In this document: positions 24,019 to 32,723 of the stretch, piece by piece | Numbering within the stretch: the stretch's first letter is position 1 | How the letters are laid out: each line of letters starts with the position of its first letter | Assembly (NCBI GenBank): GCA_910584795.1 | Contig: CAJUBZ010000014.1 | Span: 17,082 to 53,758 of the forward strand | Origin: an uncultured Eubacterium sp. | GTDB taxonomy: Bacteria; Bacillota; Clostridia; Lachnospirales; Lachnospiraceae | Length of the DNA: 36,677 nt | Reading direction: 5' to 3' | Made by a program: the position numbers and the translations under genes | The notes under the pieces: model-generated | Seen by the model: only the letters and a program-made list of their open reading frames with translations | The model's database searches: none | What the model was told of the DNA's origin: nothing

Positions 24019-25476
24019 ATGATGAAAAAAGGAAACATACTGGTCTGTTTGATTACAGTTTTGGCTGTTCTTGCAGGATGTGGTAAAGACAGTCCAAAAG
24101 AGTTTGAAATTGGTAAGGAACAGGGAAAGGCGATACAGACAGAGAAAGAACAGAAGACAACTGACAGTCAGCAGGAAAACGGTGAACTGAGAATGCTGAC
24201 GGATGATACGTTACATGCATCTTACGGAACGGAACAGGGATGGTATTATTTTAATGATCAGTACGAAATAAAAGATGATGATGACAGACTGCCTGCGATT
24301 ATGTATGTTGATTATCAAACCGGAAGAGGAATGTACTTATGTAATAAGTTGAATTGTAAGCATAATTCTTATGATTGCAATGCCGTTCTTCCAAAAGAAA
24401 TAGAAGATGAGAAGGTGTTATTTGGGCAGGGAGAATATTTGTACATTGCAACATCAGATTATGATTCTTCCGGTTCTATGTCTTCGGGGCAGATGTTTAT
24501 TGGAGAAGGAGAAGATGGCGAAATACAGTCGTTTGAGAAAGAACCTTGCATTCCGGCAATATATCGGATGAAATTGGATGGAACAGAGCGGGAGAAGGTA
24601 ATGGATTTAGAAAGTGGAACAGTGTTAGAAGGTGTCTTTTTAGGAGATGGAGACAATCTATATGCAATTCGTAAAAAAGTAAAATCTGAATCCAAAGGTG
24701 CAAATACATATGATACAGGATATGACAAATTTTTGGTAAAGGTTGATTTGAAAAACAAAAAAATAGAGAAAGTTTTAGAGTTAGATGAGGAAGAGGAGAT
24801 TCTGGGATGTGCCGGAAGAAATATTGTAACCGGAACAAGAGACTATGGAAAGAAAGTTACTACAGAAGAGAAACATAGTGATGACGATTTATATAAACAG
24901 GCAGATTATGTTATAAAAAGTATCGATTTGGACAGTAAAGAATCTGTTGCCCTCAAAACTTTAAAAGAAAAAAATATTCACCAAGAGAAAGTGAAAGGAA
25001 TACATATTTATATTTCCAAAGACAAGTCCAATAAAATTGAAGTAATTAATTTTCTCACAAAGGAAACAAAAATAATAAAAACAGCTGCACCGTTGTCGGT
25101 TGATGCGGTTATACAGGACAAACAAGGCACAGATATATTGTATTGTGTCGGATATGACTCATATGGCAATGACGATAAAGGGTGGGACTATTATTTAGTA
25201 AATACAAAAACAGGTAAAATTATCAATGGAAAATTAAAAAATGATGAAAATACCCCAGTAGATATTGTAGCACAAACGAGTGAAAAGTTGTTAGTAAACA
25301 GTAACTACAAAAATGTAACAGAATATGTACCATGGGTTGGCGTGAATCAGACAGTGATTGGAGAGATGGAATATAGTTTGATTTCAAAAGATGATTATAT
25401 CAATAATAAAGTTAATTATAAAAAAATAAAGATGATAGGAATGAGTAACACAAACAATAAAAAAGAGGTAAAGTAA
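24019..25476 (+). CDS. Secreted lipoprotein with beta-propeller-like repeats
   Basis: A 485-residue lipoprotein. The signal sequence MMKKGNILVCLITVLAVLAG ends in a lipobox with C21 or so (LAGC). A low-complexity linker rich in E, K and Q follows. The body has repeated strands such as GWYYFNDQYEI and IYRMKLDGTERE typical of surface propeller-like proteins of Lachnospiraceae. It also has a cysteine motif, CNKLNCKHNSYDCNA. The ATG at 24019 (or 24022) follows AGGAGG at 24007-24012; a longer frame from 23923 overlaps the promoter and is rejected. It is the first gene of an operon with an ABC transporter, so may be its surface partner or a signal-linked output. No enzymatic motif seen. Confidence 0.8.
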   Translation: MMKKGNILVCLITVLAVLAGCGKDSPKEFEIGKEQGKAIQTEKEQKTTDSQQENGELRMLTDDTLHASYGTEQGWYYFNDQYEIKDDDDRLPAIMYVDYQTGRGMYLCNKLNCKHNSYDCNAVLPKEIEDEKVLFGQGEYLYIATSDYDSSGSMSSGQMFIGEGEDGEIQSFEKEPCIPAIYRMKLDGTEREKVMDLESGTVLEGVFLGDGDNLYAIRKKVKSESKGANTYDTGYDKFLVKVDLKNKKIEKVLELDEEEEILGCAGRNIVTGTRDYGKKVTTEEKHSDDDLYKQADYVIKSIDLDSKESVALKTLKEKNIHQEKVKGIHIYISKDKSNKIEVINFLTKETKIIKTAAPLSVDAVIQDKQGTDILYCVGYDSYGNDDKGWDYYLVNTKTGKIINGKLKNDENTPVDIVAQTSEKLLVNSNYKNVTEYVPWVGVNQTVIGEMEYSLISKDDYINNKVNYKKIKMIGMSNTNNKKEVK

Positions 25477-25477
25477 C

Positions 25478-26215
25478 ATGTTAGAAATTATTGGAGTTTG
25501 TAAAAGTTATGGAAAAAAAACTGCCTTGAATAATATTCATATTAAAATGGAACCGGGAGTTTATGGACTGCTTGGCCCGAATGGTGCAGGAAAATCTACA
25601 TTGATGAAAATTATTACAGACAATCTGATACCTGATAAGGGAGAGGTGTTGTGGAATGGAAAGTCTATTTTTAAGAAAAACCAGACATATAGAAAGATAC
25701 TAGGATATGCACCACAGCAACAGGGACTGTATGACAATTTCACCGGGCGGAAATTTTTAGGATATATGGCGGCATTAAAAGACATTCCTAAAAATCAGGC
25801 TACGAAAGAAATAGAAATTTCAGCAGGAAGAGTAAACCTCACAGAGCGGCTAGATGACAAAATTAAAAATTATTCTGGTGGAATGAAACAGCGTCTGTTA
25901 GTGGCACAGGCTTTGATGGGACAGCCGAAATTGTTGATATTGGATGAGCCGACAGCAGGATTAGATCCAAAAGAAAGAGTCAGAGTCAGAGAAACACTGG
26001 AGGAGATATCGGAAGACAAAATTATACTGGCAGCGACTCATGTAGTATCTGATATAGAGTCCATTGCAAAGGAAATCATTATTTTGAAAGAGGGAAATCT
26101 GGTAGCAATGGACAGCACAGCAAATTTAATTGAAAAGTTTGCAAAAGATGAGGATTTAGAACAGGTGTATATGAACATCTTTGGTGAAAAAGGAGAAGAG
26201 GCGGCATATGATTAG
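25478..26215 (+). CDS. ABC transporter ATP-binding protein
   Basis: A 245-residue ATPase. Walker A is GPNGAGKST (about 34-42), the signature YSGGMKQRLL is near 131, Walker B is LLILDEPTAGLDP near 151, and the switch histidine is in ATHVVSD. These place it with CcmA-type export or self-protection ATPases. It starts two bases after the lipoprotein gene and overlaps the permease gene by eight bases (ATGATTAG), so the three genes form one coupled unit under the 23893 promoter. Confidence 0.94.
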   Translation: MLEIIGVCKSYGKKTALNNIHIKMEPGVYGLLGPNGAGKSTLMKIITDNLIPDKGEVLWNGKSIFKKNQTYRKILGYAPQQQGLYDNFTGRKFLGYMAALKDIPKNQATKEIEISAGRVNLTERLDDKIKNYSGGMKQRLLVAQALMGQPKLLILDEPTAGLDPKERVRVRETLEEISEDKIILAATHVVSDIESIAKEIIILKEGNLVAMDSTANLIEKFAKDEDLEQVYMNIFGEKGEEAAYD

Positions 26216-28484
26216 AATTATTATAGGAGAATTAAGGAAAGTCTGGCAGGGAAAATCTTTCTGGATAATTATCGCGACCGCCATACTAATTAATTTTTGT
26301 TATATGCAGTTTTCTGACAAGATAGCCATTGGTTTATCGGAAGAACAGGAGATGAGTGAAGAGGTACCTTCTTTTGCATATAAAAACTTTGATAAGAAGT
26401 TGACAGAAGCAAAAGACAGGCGTCAATTTATAGAAGACTATTATACTGAAATTCAGGGATTACAGTTAGTAGAGCAGATTCAGAATTACAAGGCATCAGA
26501 TAGCGAATTGGCATTAAAAATGGCAGAAGGAATGCTGAAGGATAAAAAAGAAGAATATAACAAATATTTTTCAAAATGGAAAAATAAAGACTATTATCTT
26601 TTTACGGATAATCTGAACACAGAAAGTATTTTTGCAGAGAAAATTTTTAAGAAATACTCTCAGGAGAAAGATTACAATGGTTATCTCAATGAGATTTTTG
26701 AGCAGGAAGAGGAAAAGCTGGGAGTTTCTATATTTGCAGATAATATCAAAGATAGTTTTTCAGAAAAGATGATACGCAAAACTTCTGAAAAATATCGGGG
26801 AATGAAAGGAATAAAGACAAATTTTTATTCTTTTTGCTGGTTGGAAAAAATCAGTGAAAATCAAATGACGGATATTCTGATTGCATTAGTTATTTTTATT
26901 ATTGCGATGTATCTGGTGTTTGAAGATAAAAAGAAAAATCTTTTTTCAATCATCAAAGCAGCTCCTTATGGAAGAAGCGGATGTATATCGGCTAAACTCT
27001 TTACATTGGCTGTCAGTACAGTGTTTGTTACTTTTATCATGCACTTGTCTATGCTGATATATATAGGGTGCAATTTTGGACTTGCAGGAATTCAGGAATC
27101 CGTTCAGTCCGCAGGTGCGTTTATAGCATGCCCATATCATTTCAAAGTGTGGCAGTTTCTTTTAATAAGTATTTTTATGAAAGGTGCAGCATTTATAATC
27201 TTTGCGTTGTTTATTCTTCTTATCAGTATGTTGTCATCAAATTATATAGTCCCTTTTGGAACAGGTATTCTGCTGCTGATAGGTAATGTATTGTTATATG
27301 AAATGTTTACAAGTGTTGGAAAATACAATGTACTTCATTATTTAAATATTTGGAGTTTTATAAAATCGGAAAAACTGATAGGAAATTATTCTCTGCTTGA
27401 TATTGCAGGAGTACCTCTGTCAGCCACTTTTATGGCTAATCTTTTGATAACTATATTATGTGCAATGCTTATTTCTATAAATGTATTTGTTTTTTTGAAA
27501 GTAAGGCAAATGCCCGAATATTCTAAAAAAATAAAATTAAATATAGCAGTCAGCAGGCTTTATAGAAAGGAAAGAACATCAAAAAAACTTATAAGTTATG
27601 AAGCATATAAAATTTATAGAATCAGCGGCTGTGCTGTTATGATAATTTTGTTTGTTTTGGGTATGGCATTTAGCGGGGCGGAAAGCAGCAGTTATCTGTC
27701 ACCGAATCAGGAGAGTTATCGTATTCAGATGAAAGCATTGGAAGGAAAAATGACAGATGAAAAGGAAAAGATAGTTTTAGAGAGAAAATATTATTATGAT
27801 GATGTACTTGAGAAGTTAAAAATCCTGGAAGAAAAATATGAAGAAGGAAAAGTTGCACAGGAGACATATGAAAATAGAAGATTGAGTCTGGAATCAAAAC
27901 TGGCGTTATATCCTGCATTTTTACGGGTGCAGGAAAGATATGAGTATGTAAAGAATCATAAGAGTGCCCGATTTGTTTATGAGGATGGCTACAATAAAAT
28001 GATTGGAAAAATGGACAACTGGTATATTGACTTTATATTCATTATTGCTATGGTACTTATTATTATGCAGTCTACTATTTTTACTTTGGATAGAGAGCGT
28101 GGAATGGAAGGGCTTATCAGGGCGACACCAAAGGGAAGGAACATCAGTAGTTTTTACAAAGTTGGAATCGGGATAATCAATGCAGCGATATTAATTTTTA
28201 GTTTTATGTGTCGTAATATTTATGTTGCAAATAAATTTTATGGTCTTGGTTTATGGAGTGTTTCTATTTCTAGTCTAAAGGGATTTGAAGCATTGCCGGA
28301 GTTTCTGCCAATTATTTTATGCGTTGCATTGTTTGGAATGGTGCAGTTGTTGATTGTTATTGCATTTTCTGTATTGGTAATGTTTGTTTCAAAAAAGATA
28401 GGCAGTGCAGTCTGGGCAATTGTAATACAATTGGTATTAGCGATAGGAATATATGTTTTATACTTTTCTAGACACATGACATAA
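26208..28484 (+). CDS. ABC transporter permease, large two-half protein
   Basis: A 758-residue membrane protein. The N-terminal helix (about 12-32) is followed by a long soluble loop to about 215, then a block of about six helices to about 430. A second half begins near 470 with another anchor helix and a coiled, charged extracytoplasmic loop (about 500-610), then a further block of helices to the end. The two halves share the pattern anchor helix, loop, helix block, including similar phrases (IKAAPYGRSG and IRATPKGRNI). This suggests an internal duplication. The ATG at 26208 follows GGAGAAG; a start at 26181 lies in the ATPase gene. Substrate is unknown; with the two-component locus, a cell-envelope or peptide stress role is plausible. 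Confidence 0.8.
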   Translation: MIRIIIGELRKVWQGKSFWIIIATAILINFCYMQFSDKIAIGLSEEQEMSEEVPSFAYKNFDKKLTEAKDRRQFIEDYYTEIQGLQLVEQIQNYKASDSELALKMAEGMLKDKKEEYNKYFSKWKNKDYYLFTDNLNTESIFAEKIFKKYSQEKDYNGYLNEIFEQEEEKLGVSIFADNIKDSFSEKMIRKTSEKYRGMKGIKTNFYSFCWLEKISENQMTDILIALVIFIIAMYLVFEDKKKNLFSIIKAAPYGRSGCISAKLFTLAVSTVFVTFIMHLSMLIYIGCNFGLAGIQESVQSAGAFIACPYHFKVWQFLLISIFMKGAAFIIFALFILLISMLSSNYIVPFGTGILLLIGNVLLYEMFTSVGKYNVLHYLNIWSFIKSEKLIGNYSLLDIAGVPLSATFMANLLITILCAMLISINVFVFLKVRQMPEYSKKIKLNIAVSRLYRKERTSKKLISYEAYKIYRISGCAVMIILFVLGMAFSGAESSSYLSPNQESYRIQMKALEGKMTDEKEKIVLERKYYYDDVLEKLKILEEKYEEGKVAQETYENRRLSLESKLALYPAFLRVQERYEYVKNHKSARFVYEDGYNKMIGKMDNWYIDFIFIIAMVLIIMQSTIFTLDRERGMEGLIRATPKGRNISSFYKVGIGIINAAILIFSFMCRNIYVANKFYGLGLWSVSISSLKGFEALPEFLPIILCVALFGMVQLLIVIAFSVLVMFVSKKIGSAVWAIVIQLVLAIGIYVLYFSRHMT

Positions 28485-28546
28485 CAAAAAGCATTAATGA
28501 TTCAATCATCATGGCAATAAGATATATTAAAAAGGGAAAATTTTAT

Positions 28547-29953
28547 ATGAGTTTTTCAGAAATTATTTCTGCAGTTGATGATTTTGTCTGGGGACCTGTA
28601 ATGTTGGTACTTCTAGTGGGAACCGGTGTGTTTTTAACATTCAGATTGAAGTTCAGGCCTTGGAGAAATTTAGGTTATGCATTAAAGAGTACATTGAGTA
28701 AAGAAGCAAGAACCACAAAAAGAGGTTCTGGTGATGTTTCGCCGTTTTCTGCATTGACAACAGCACTTGCAGCAACAATCGGAACAGGAAATATTGTAGG
28801 TGTTGCCACCGCTATGGTAGCAGGCGGACCTGGAGCGTTGGTGTGGATGTGGCTGTCAGCATGTTTTGGTATGTCTTCGAAGTTTAGTGAGTGTATGCTT
28901 GCCATTAAATATAGGGAAGTAAATGAAAAGGGTGAAATGTGCGGTGGACCAATGTACACTATGAAAAGAGGGTTTAAGAACAAAAAGACAGGAGCAGTTC
29001 TTGGAATGTTTTTTGCAGTGTCTGCGGTTATTGCATCCTTTGGAATTGGCAACATGACACAGGCAAATTCTATTGCGGAATCGTTAAAAAGTACGTTTTA
29101 TTTTAATGAAAAAATCGTAGGGGTAGTACTTACAATACTGGCATTGATGATAATTGTAGGAGGCATAAAGTCGATTTCAAAAGTTTCATCTGTGGTAGTT
29201 CCCATTATGGCAATTTTTTATGTTTTTGCAGGATTTATTGTTATAATTGTTAATATACATAATCTTCCATCCGGTATTGTTATGATTTTTGAAATGGCAT
29301 TTGCACCGGAATCTGTTGCAGGCGGAGTGGCGGGGACAATGACAATCAGTGTTATGAATGCCATAAGGTTTGGTGTTGCACGTGGTGTTTTTTCTAATGA
29401 AGCAGGGATGGGATCAGCAGCCATAACAGCAGCAGCAGCCACTACAGATGATCCGGTTCGTCAGGGGTATATAAATATGACGGGTACTTTCTGGGATACA
29501 ATTGTGGTATGTACGATTACAGGTCTTTGCATTGCATCTTCCGGTGTACTTGGAACGGTAGGAGCTGACGGGAAATTGGTACAGGGGGCAGCACTGACGA
29601 TTCTTGCTTTTCAGTCGGCATTAGGAGATGTAGGAGCTGTTTTCGTAACGATAGGTATAACCTTATTTGCGTTTTCTACAATCTTAGGCTGGGAATATCA
29701 TGGAGAAAAAGCTTTTGAATATATATTTGGTACATATAAATACAACATGATTTATAGAATATTCTTCTCGCTCATTGTATTTGTGGGAGCAACAACAACA
29801 TTGCAGGTTGTATGGAACTTTTCAGATATTGCAAATGCATTGATGGCAATACCAAACCTCATCTGTCTTTTGTCGATGAGTAAAGTGACAGCCAGAGAAG
29901 TAGAACGGTTTCAGCCGATTTTAGAGAAAGAAAAGAGAGTGGAGAAACAATAA
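28547..29953 (+). CDS. Sodium:alanine/glycine symporter, AGCS family (second copy)
   Basis: A 468-residue membrane carrier, paralogue of the 4332 gene. ALAATIGTGNIVGVATAMVA, GGPGALVWMWLSACFG and ARGVFSNEAGMGSAAITAAAA are the same family motifs. It imports alanine or glycine with sodium. An in-frame ATG at 28511 has no ribosome site; the ATG at 28547 has GGGA at 28534-28537. No glycine aptamer is present in the 62-base gap after the permease gene, so the two AGCS copies are controlled differently. A large foldback element follows its stop. Confidence 0.9.
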   Translation: MSFSEIISAVDDFVWGPVMLVLLVGTGVFLTFRLKFRPWRNLGYALKSTLSKEARTTKRGSGDVSPFSALTTALAATIGTGNIVGVATAMVAGGPGALVWMWLSACFGMSSKFSECMLAIKYREVNEKGEMCGGPMYTMKRGFKNKKTGAVLGMFFAVSAVIASFGIGNMTQANSIAESLKSTFYFNEKIVGVVLTILALMIIVGGIKSISKVSSVVVPIMAIFYVFAGFIVIIVNIHNLPSGIVMIFEMAFAPESVAGGVAGTMTISVMNAIRFGVARGVFSNEAGMGSAAITAAAATTDDPVRQGYINMTGTFWDTIVVCTITGLCIASSGVLGTVGADGKLVQGAALTILAFQSALGDVGAVFVTIGITLFAFSTILGWEYHGEKAFEYIFGTYKYNMIYRIFFSLIVFVGATTTLQVVWNFSDIANALMAIPNLICLLSMSKVTAREVERFQPILEKEKRVEKQ

Positions 29954-29963
29954 AAATATGAGA

Positions 29964-30265
29964 TGTTCTATTGTTAAGTTTTAAAGTTATGCAGGGTAGA
30001 GAGGACACGATACGATTTAAAAGTATTAATAATTTAATTTATTTGTAGACAAAAAAGAAATAACAAATAAAAGCTAAAATTTGATTTCCGAAACAAATTT
30101 TAAGGATTCACGGAAGAAAAAATATCAATTTTCTCTGGAGCTGTATCCGATGCTTTTGTATTTGTTATTTCTTTTTGTCAATACAAATATTTAAATTATG
30201 AAGTTTTCAAATCGTATCGTGCCTTTTCTATCCGGTATAAGTTCTAAACAATACAATAGAACATT
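29964..30265. repeat. 300-bp foldback element between convergent transporter genes
   Basis: The ends are a perfect 12-bp inverted repeat, ATGTTCTATTGT (29964-29975) and ACAATAGAACAT (30254-30265). Pairing continues inward with few breaks for over 100 bases per arm: CACGATACGATTT matches AAATCGTATCGTG, and AAGAAATAACAAAT matches ATTTGTTATTTCTT. The centre (about 30075-30150) has further hairpins such as AAAATTTG/CAAATTTT. No coding capacity and no clear target duplication were seen. It lies exactly between convergent genes and could be a miniature transposon-like element or a bidirectional terminator structure. Confidence 0.8.
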
Positions 30266-30272
30266 TTGCTTT

Positions 30273-31628
30273 TTATAATTTAATAATTCCTAAAGCGTTT
30301 GCGATGGAACTTACAAGGATTAAAATTAAGAATATCGGAGCGATATATTTAATCATTACTACAAACATATTTTTAGATTTAAACTTTGCACCATCATGCG
30401 TTACTTCATCAATAATAGTCTGAGGTTTGATAATAAATCCAACAAAGATACATGTAAACAATGCACAGATTGGCATTAATACGCTGTTACTGATAAAGTC
30501 CATAATATCGAGGACAGACATTCCCATCCATGAAATAAATGAGAGTGGACCAAATCCTAAACTTGATGGTATACCTAGAAGCAGTGAGAATGCAAAAACA
30601 ACACCACATGCTACATGTCTGCTCCACTTAAATTTATCACGGAAAATTGAAACAATTGTTTCCATCAGTGATATTGCCGATGTTAAAGCGGCAAAAAATA
30701 CGAGAACAAAGAAAACAGTTCCAACTACTGTACCTATTTTCATGCTATTGAAAACTTTAGGTAATGTTACAAACATTAATCCCGGACCTTGAGAAAGCGC
30801 TGACTGGTCTCCACCGGAAAAAGCAAATACTGCAGGTATAATCATTAATCCTGCAAGAAAAGCAATAGCTGTATCAAAAATCTCAATCTGTCTTACGGAA
30901 CTTTCCAGATTATCTTTCTTTTTCATATAAGACCCATATGTAATCATAATGCCCATAGCTAAGGACATTGAATAGAATAACTGTCCCATGGCAGCTAGAA
31001 TCGTTTTGACGGATACGTCAGCCATGTGTGGTTTTAAGTAATAAACAAGCCCTTTCATGGCACCGTCTACAGTAAGACCATAGATAGCAATAAAGAGTGT
31101 CAGTACAACTAAAAGCGGCATCATAATCTTGCTGACCTTTTCAATACCTTTTTCAACACCGAACCATACGACAAGGGCTGTCAATGCCATAAACAGGAAA
31201 AACCAGCCTAAAGGTTCATAAGTGCCAGAGATGAATGTACTGAAATAATCATCACTGGCGGAAGCAGCTGCATTACCGCTGATAAATGCTACGAAATACT
31301 TAATAACCCATCCACCGATTACTGAATAATATGGGAATATAATAATAGGAATAATAGCGGCCAATGCACCTACAAAACTGAAACGTTTATCCAAAGTTTT
31401 AAATGCTCCAATGGCACTTAATCCTGTTTTTCTACCAATGGCAATTTCAGCAATCATGAGTGAAAAACCGAATGTGACTGCTAGAATTAAATAAATTAAT
31501 AAAAATGTTCCTCCTCCATACTGGGCAGCAAGGTAAGGAAATCTCCATATGTTTCCTAAACCAACGGCAGAACCGGCAGCGGCCAGTACAAATCCAATTT
31601 TGTTTGAGAAATTACCTCTCTTTTCCAT
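30273..31628 (-). CDS. Neurotransmitter:sodium symporter family transporter
   Basis: A 451-residue carrier of the NSS (SNF) family, LeuT-like. The N-terminal signature GNFSNKIGFVLAAAGSAVG-LGNIWRFPYLAAQYGGG contains TM1 with its unwound sodium and substrate site. EIAIGRKTGLSAIGAF and SYMKKKDNLESS are family-typical later segments, and about eleven to twelve helices are present. It imports an amino acid with sodium. The start at 31628 on the minus strand follows GGAGG (bases 31637-31641 as CCTCC); the longer frame from 31679 has no ribosome site. It is convergent with the AGCS gene. Exact substrate unknown. Confidence 0.92.
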   Translation of the reverse strand: MEKRGNFSNKIGFVLAAAGSAVGLGNIWRFPYLAAQYGGGTFLLIYLILAVTFGFSLMIAEIAIGRKTGLSAIGAFKTLDKRFSFVGALAAIIPIIIFPYYSVIGGWVIKYFVAFISGNAAASASDDYFSTFISGTYEPLGWFFLFMALTALVVWFGVEKGIEKVSKIMMPLLVVLTLFIAIYGLTVDGAMKGLVYYLKPHMADVSVKTILAAMGQLFYSMSLAMGIMITYGSYMKKKDNLESSVRQIEIFDTAIAFLAGLMIIPAVFAFSGGDQSALSQGPGLMFVTLPKVFNSMKIGTVVGTVFFVLVFFAALTSAISLMETIVSIFRDKFKWSRHVACGVVFAFSLLLGIPSSLGFGPLSFISWMGMSVLDIMDFISNSVLMPICALFTCIFVGFIIKPQTIIDEVTHDGAKFKSKNMFVVMIKYIAPIFLILILVSSIANALGIIKL

Positions 31629-31670
31629 AATAGTTACCTCCATTTTATCGTTAAGAATAATTATGTATGA

Positions 31671-31676
31671 ATTATA
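31671..31676 (-). promoter_or_regulatory. Possible -10 element for the NSS gene
   Basis: On the minus strand, TATAAT occurs at 31676-31671, 43 bases before the start codon. No good -35 at 16-18 bases is seen, only T-rich sequence. Confidence 0.35.
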
Positions 31677-31848
31677 CAATATCTAATAAAGAAAAGAAAC
31701 AACAAAATAAAATTAAGTGAAAAGGATTACAAAATGAAATGAAGGATATGTATACTTAAAAATAAAAATCGGGTATGATTGAAATGTGATAAATAAAAAT
31801 ATTTGGTTATAAATAATATACAGATAAAAAAGAAAGGAACGGTATTAT

Positions 31849-32148
31849 ATGATTGAAATAAGAGAGTTGTATCAGAATACAGAGAAGTATTTAAATAAGG
31901 AAGTAAGTATAGGTGGATTTGCTATGGATTGTTTAGTGCCGGGAATTGGAGAAATTATTGGTGGAAGTCAGAGAGAAGAAAATCTCGAAGTGTTACGGGA
32001 ACGTATGAAAGAACTTTTGCATTTGTTTATCATGTCGGCAGCTTTTTATTTTCTTTGTATGGATTTATGGTGTTTTCATAACCTACTCCATTATCTTTTC
32101 AACCACGCAGTTAATCCTAATATATCAATTACACGTATATTTATATAA
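31849..32148 (+). pseudogene. asnS: Deletion remnant of asparaginyl-tRNA synthetase
   Basis: The 99-residue frame starts IRELYQNTEKYLNKEVSIGGF, typical of the AsnRS N-terminus. It then jumps at about residue 25 to AMDCLVPGIGEIIGGSQREE, NLEVLRERMKEL, which is the C-terminal catalytic region of the class II AsnRS. Roughly 370 residues in between, including motifs 1 and 2, are missing in frame. After MKEL, homology ends and the rest (LHLFIMSAAFYF...) is unrelated. The ribosome site AAAGGAAC remains. It cannot be a working synthetase. No T-box leader is seen upstream. Its last bases enter the 74-nt repeat array. Confidence 0.85.
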
Positions 32149-32403
32149 AAATAAACAAATTATATGTAAATTTGCTGGATTTCCAGAAAGTGCAGAAGAA
32201 GATTACACGTGGATTCGGCAAATAATGAATTTTTACGTGTAAAATTTTTAGGATTTCAATAGAGTGCTGATAAATATTACACGTAGATTTATTGAAAAAG
32301 GATTTTATACGTGTAATATTCTTGGGATTTCCCCAAAAAGCAGATAAATATTACACGTAAATATATGAAAAAATTGAATTAGTATGTGTAATTGTTTTTT
32401 TTT
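32128..32403 (+). repeat. Tandem 74-nt hairpin array ending in a terminator
   Basis: ATTACACGT starts units at 32128, 32202, 32276 and 32350, exactly 74 bases apart. Each unit pairs ATTACACGTA with a downstream TACGTGTAAT-like arm (10 bp in units 3 and 4, 8 bp in unit 2, imperfect in unit 1). A second small stem around the conserved GGATTTC core appears as CTGG/CCAG in unit 1 and TTGGG/CCCAA in unit 3. The fourth unit is cut after its hairpin and is followed by TG then nine T, an intrinsic terminator. Units 1-3 are otherwise diverged, so it is not a CRISPR array. A structured RNA made of repeated hairpins is a reasonable reading. Confidence 0.8.
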
Positions 32404-32589
32404 GCCGTAGAAGTATATTTTCGCATATCAAAGTTACCAATACTATAATACATAGATAATAAAGTGCACCGGCCGTTAACACGTCTGTCGTGCTACGCAC
32501 TTATGGGTTTGTCTGTATTGCGCCAAGAGAAGCAAATGCCTTCTCACATTTTCCCGTTTGAACATACAGTTTTATAGGGGCAGAGACAT
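32404..32589. other. Gene-free gap with a nested hairpin
   Basis: No gene is supported here. AAGTGC (32462-32467) pairs with GCACTT (32497-32502), with CACG-TCTGT-CGTG (32480-32492) inside. CTATAATAC near 32443 could be a -10 element. A short open frame at 32558-32752 has no ribosome site and runs through the regulatory sites below, so it was not called. Confidence 0.5.
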
Positions 32590-32620
32590 TTCGCTGTCTG
32601 CATTGTTTCAGCAGGAAAGT
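32590..32620 (+). repeat. 31-nt inverted repeat, left copy, flanking regulator locus 2
   Basis: TTCGCTGTCTGCATTG followed by TTTCAGCAGGAAAGT. The same 31 bases, with one mismatch, occur in reverse complement at 36502-36532. Within the copy, CTGC pairs with GCAG. The two copies bracket the two-component and VanY-type genes. Confidence 0.85.
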
Positions 32621-32657
32621 TTCCTCGATAAACCAAATTTATTTCACTATGATTTAA

Positions 32658-32690
32658 GATACAAAAATGATACAATAATGTTACAAAATA
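32658..32690 (+). promoter_or_regulatory. Candidate operator of regulator locus 2
   Basis: Three consecutive 11-mers, GATACAAAAAT, GATACAATAAT and GTTACAAAATA, end 33 bases before the regulator start codon. TATCAG at 32695 lies four bases after the last one, the same spacing as the -10 boxes of locus 1, though a weak match. GATACA 11-mers recur upstream of the VanY-type gene. Confidence 0.6.
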
Positions 32691-32723
32691 GAGCTATCAG
32701 GAAATTATGTAAGGAGTTTATTT

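Noticed and set aside
28485..28546. Second glycine riboswitch before the other AGCS gene
   Set aside because: The gap is only 62 bases and has none of the conserved aptamer blocks.
31690..31848. T-box leader before the asnS remnant
   Set aside because: No T-box sequence or terminator hairpin is visible in the AT-rich gap.
32128..32403. 74-nt array as CRISPR
   Set aside because: The whole unit, not just a short repeat, is related between copies; there are no unique spacers and no cas genes.
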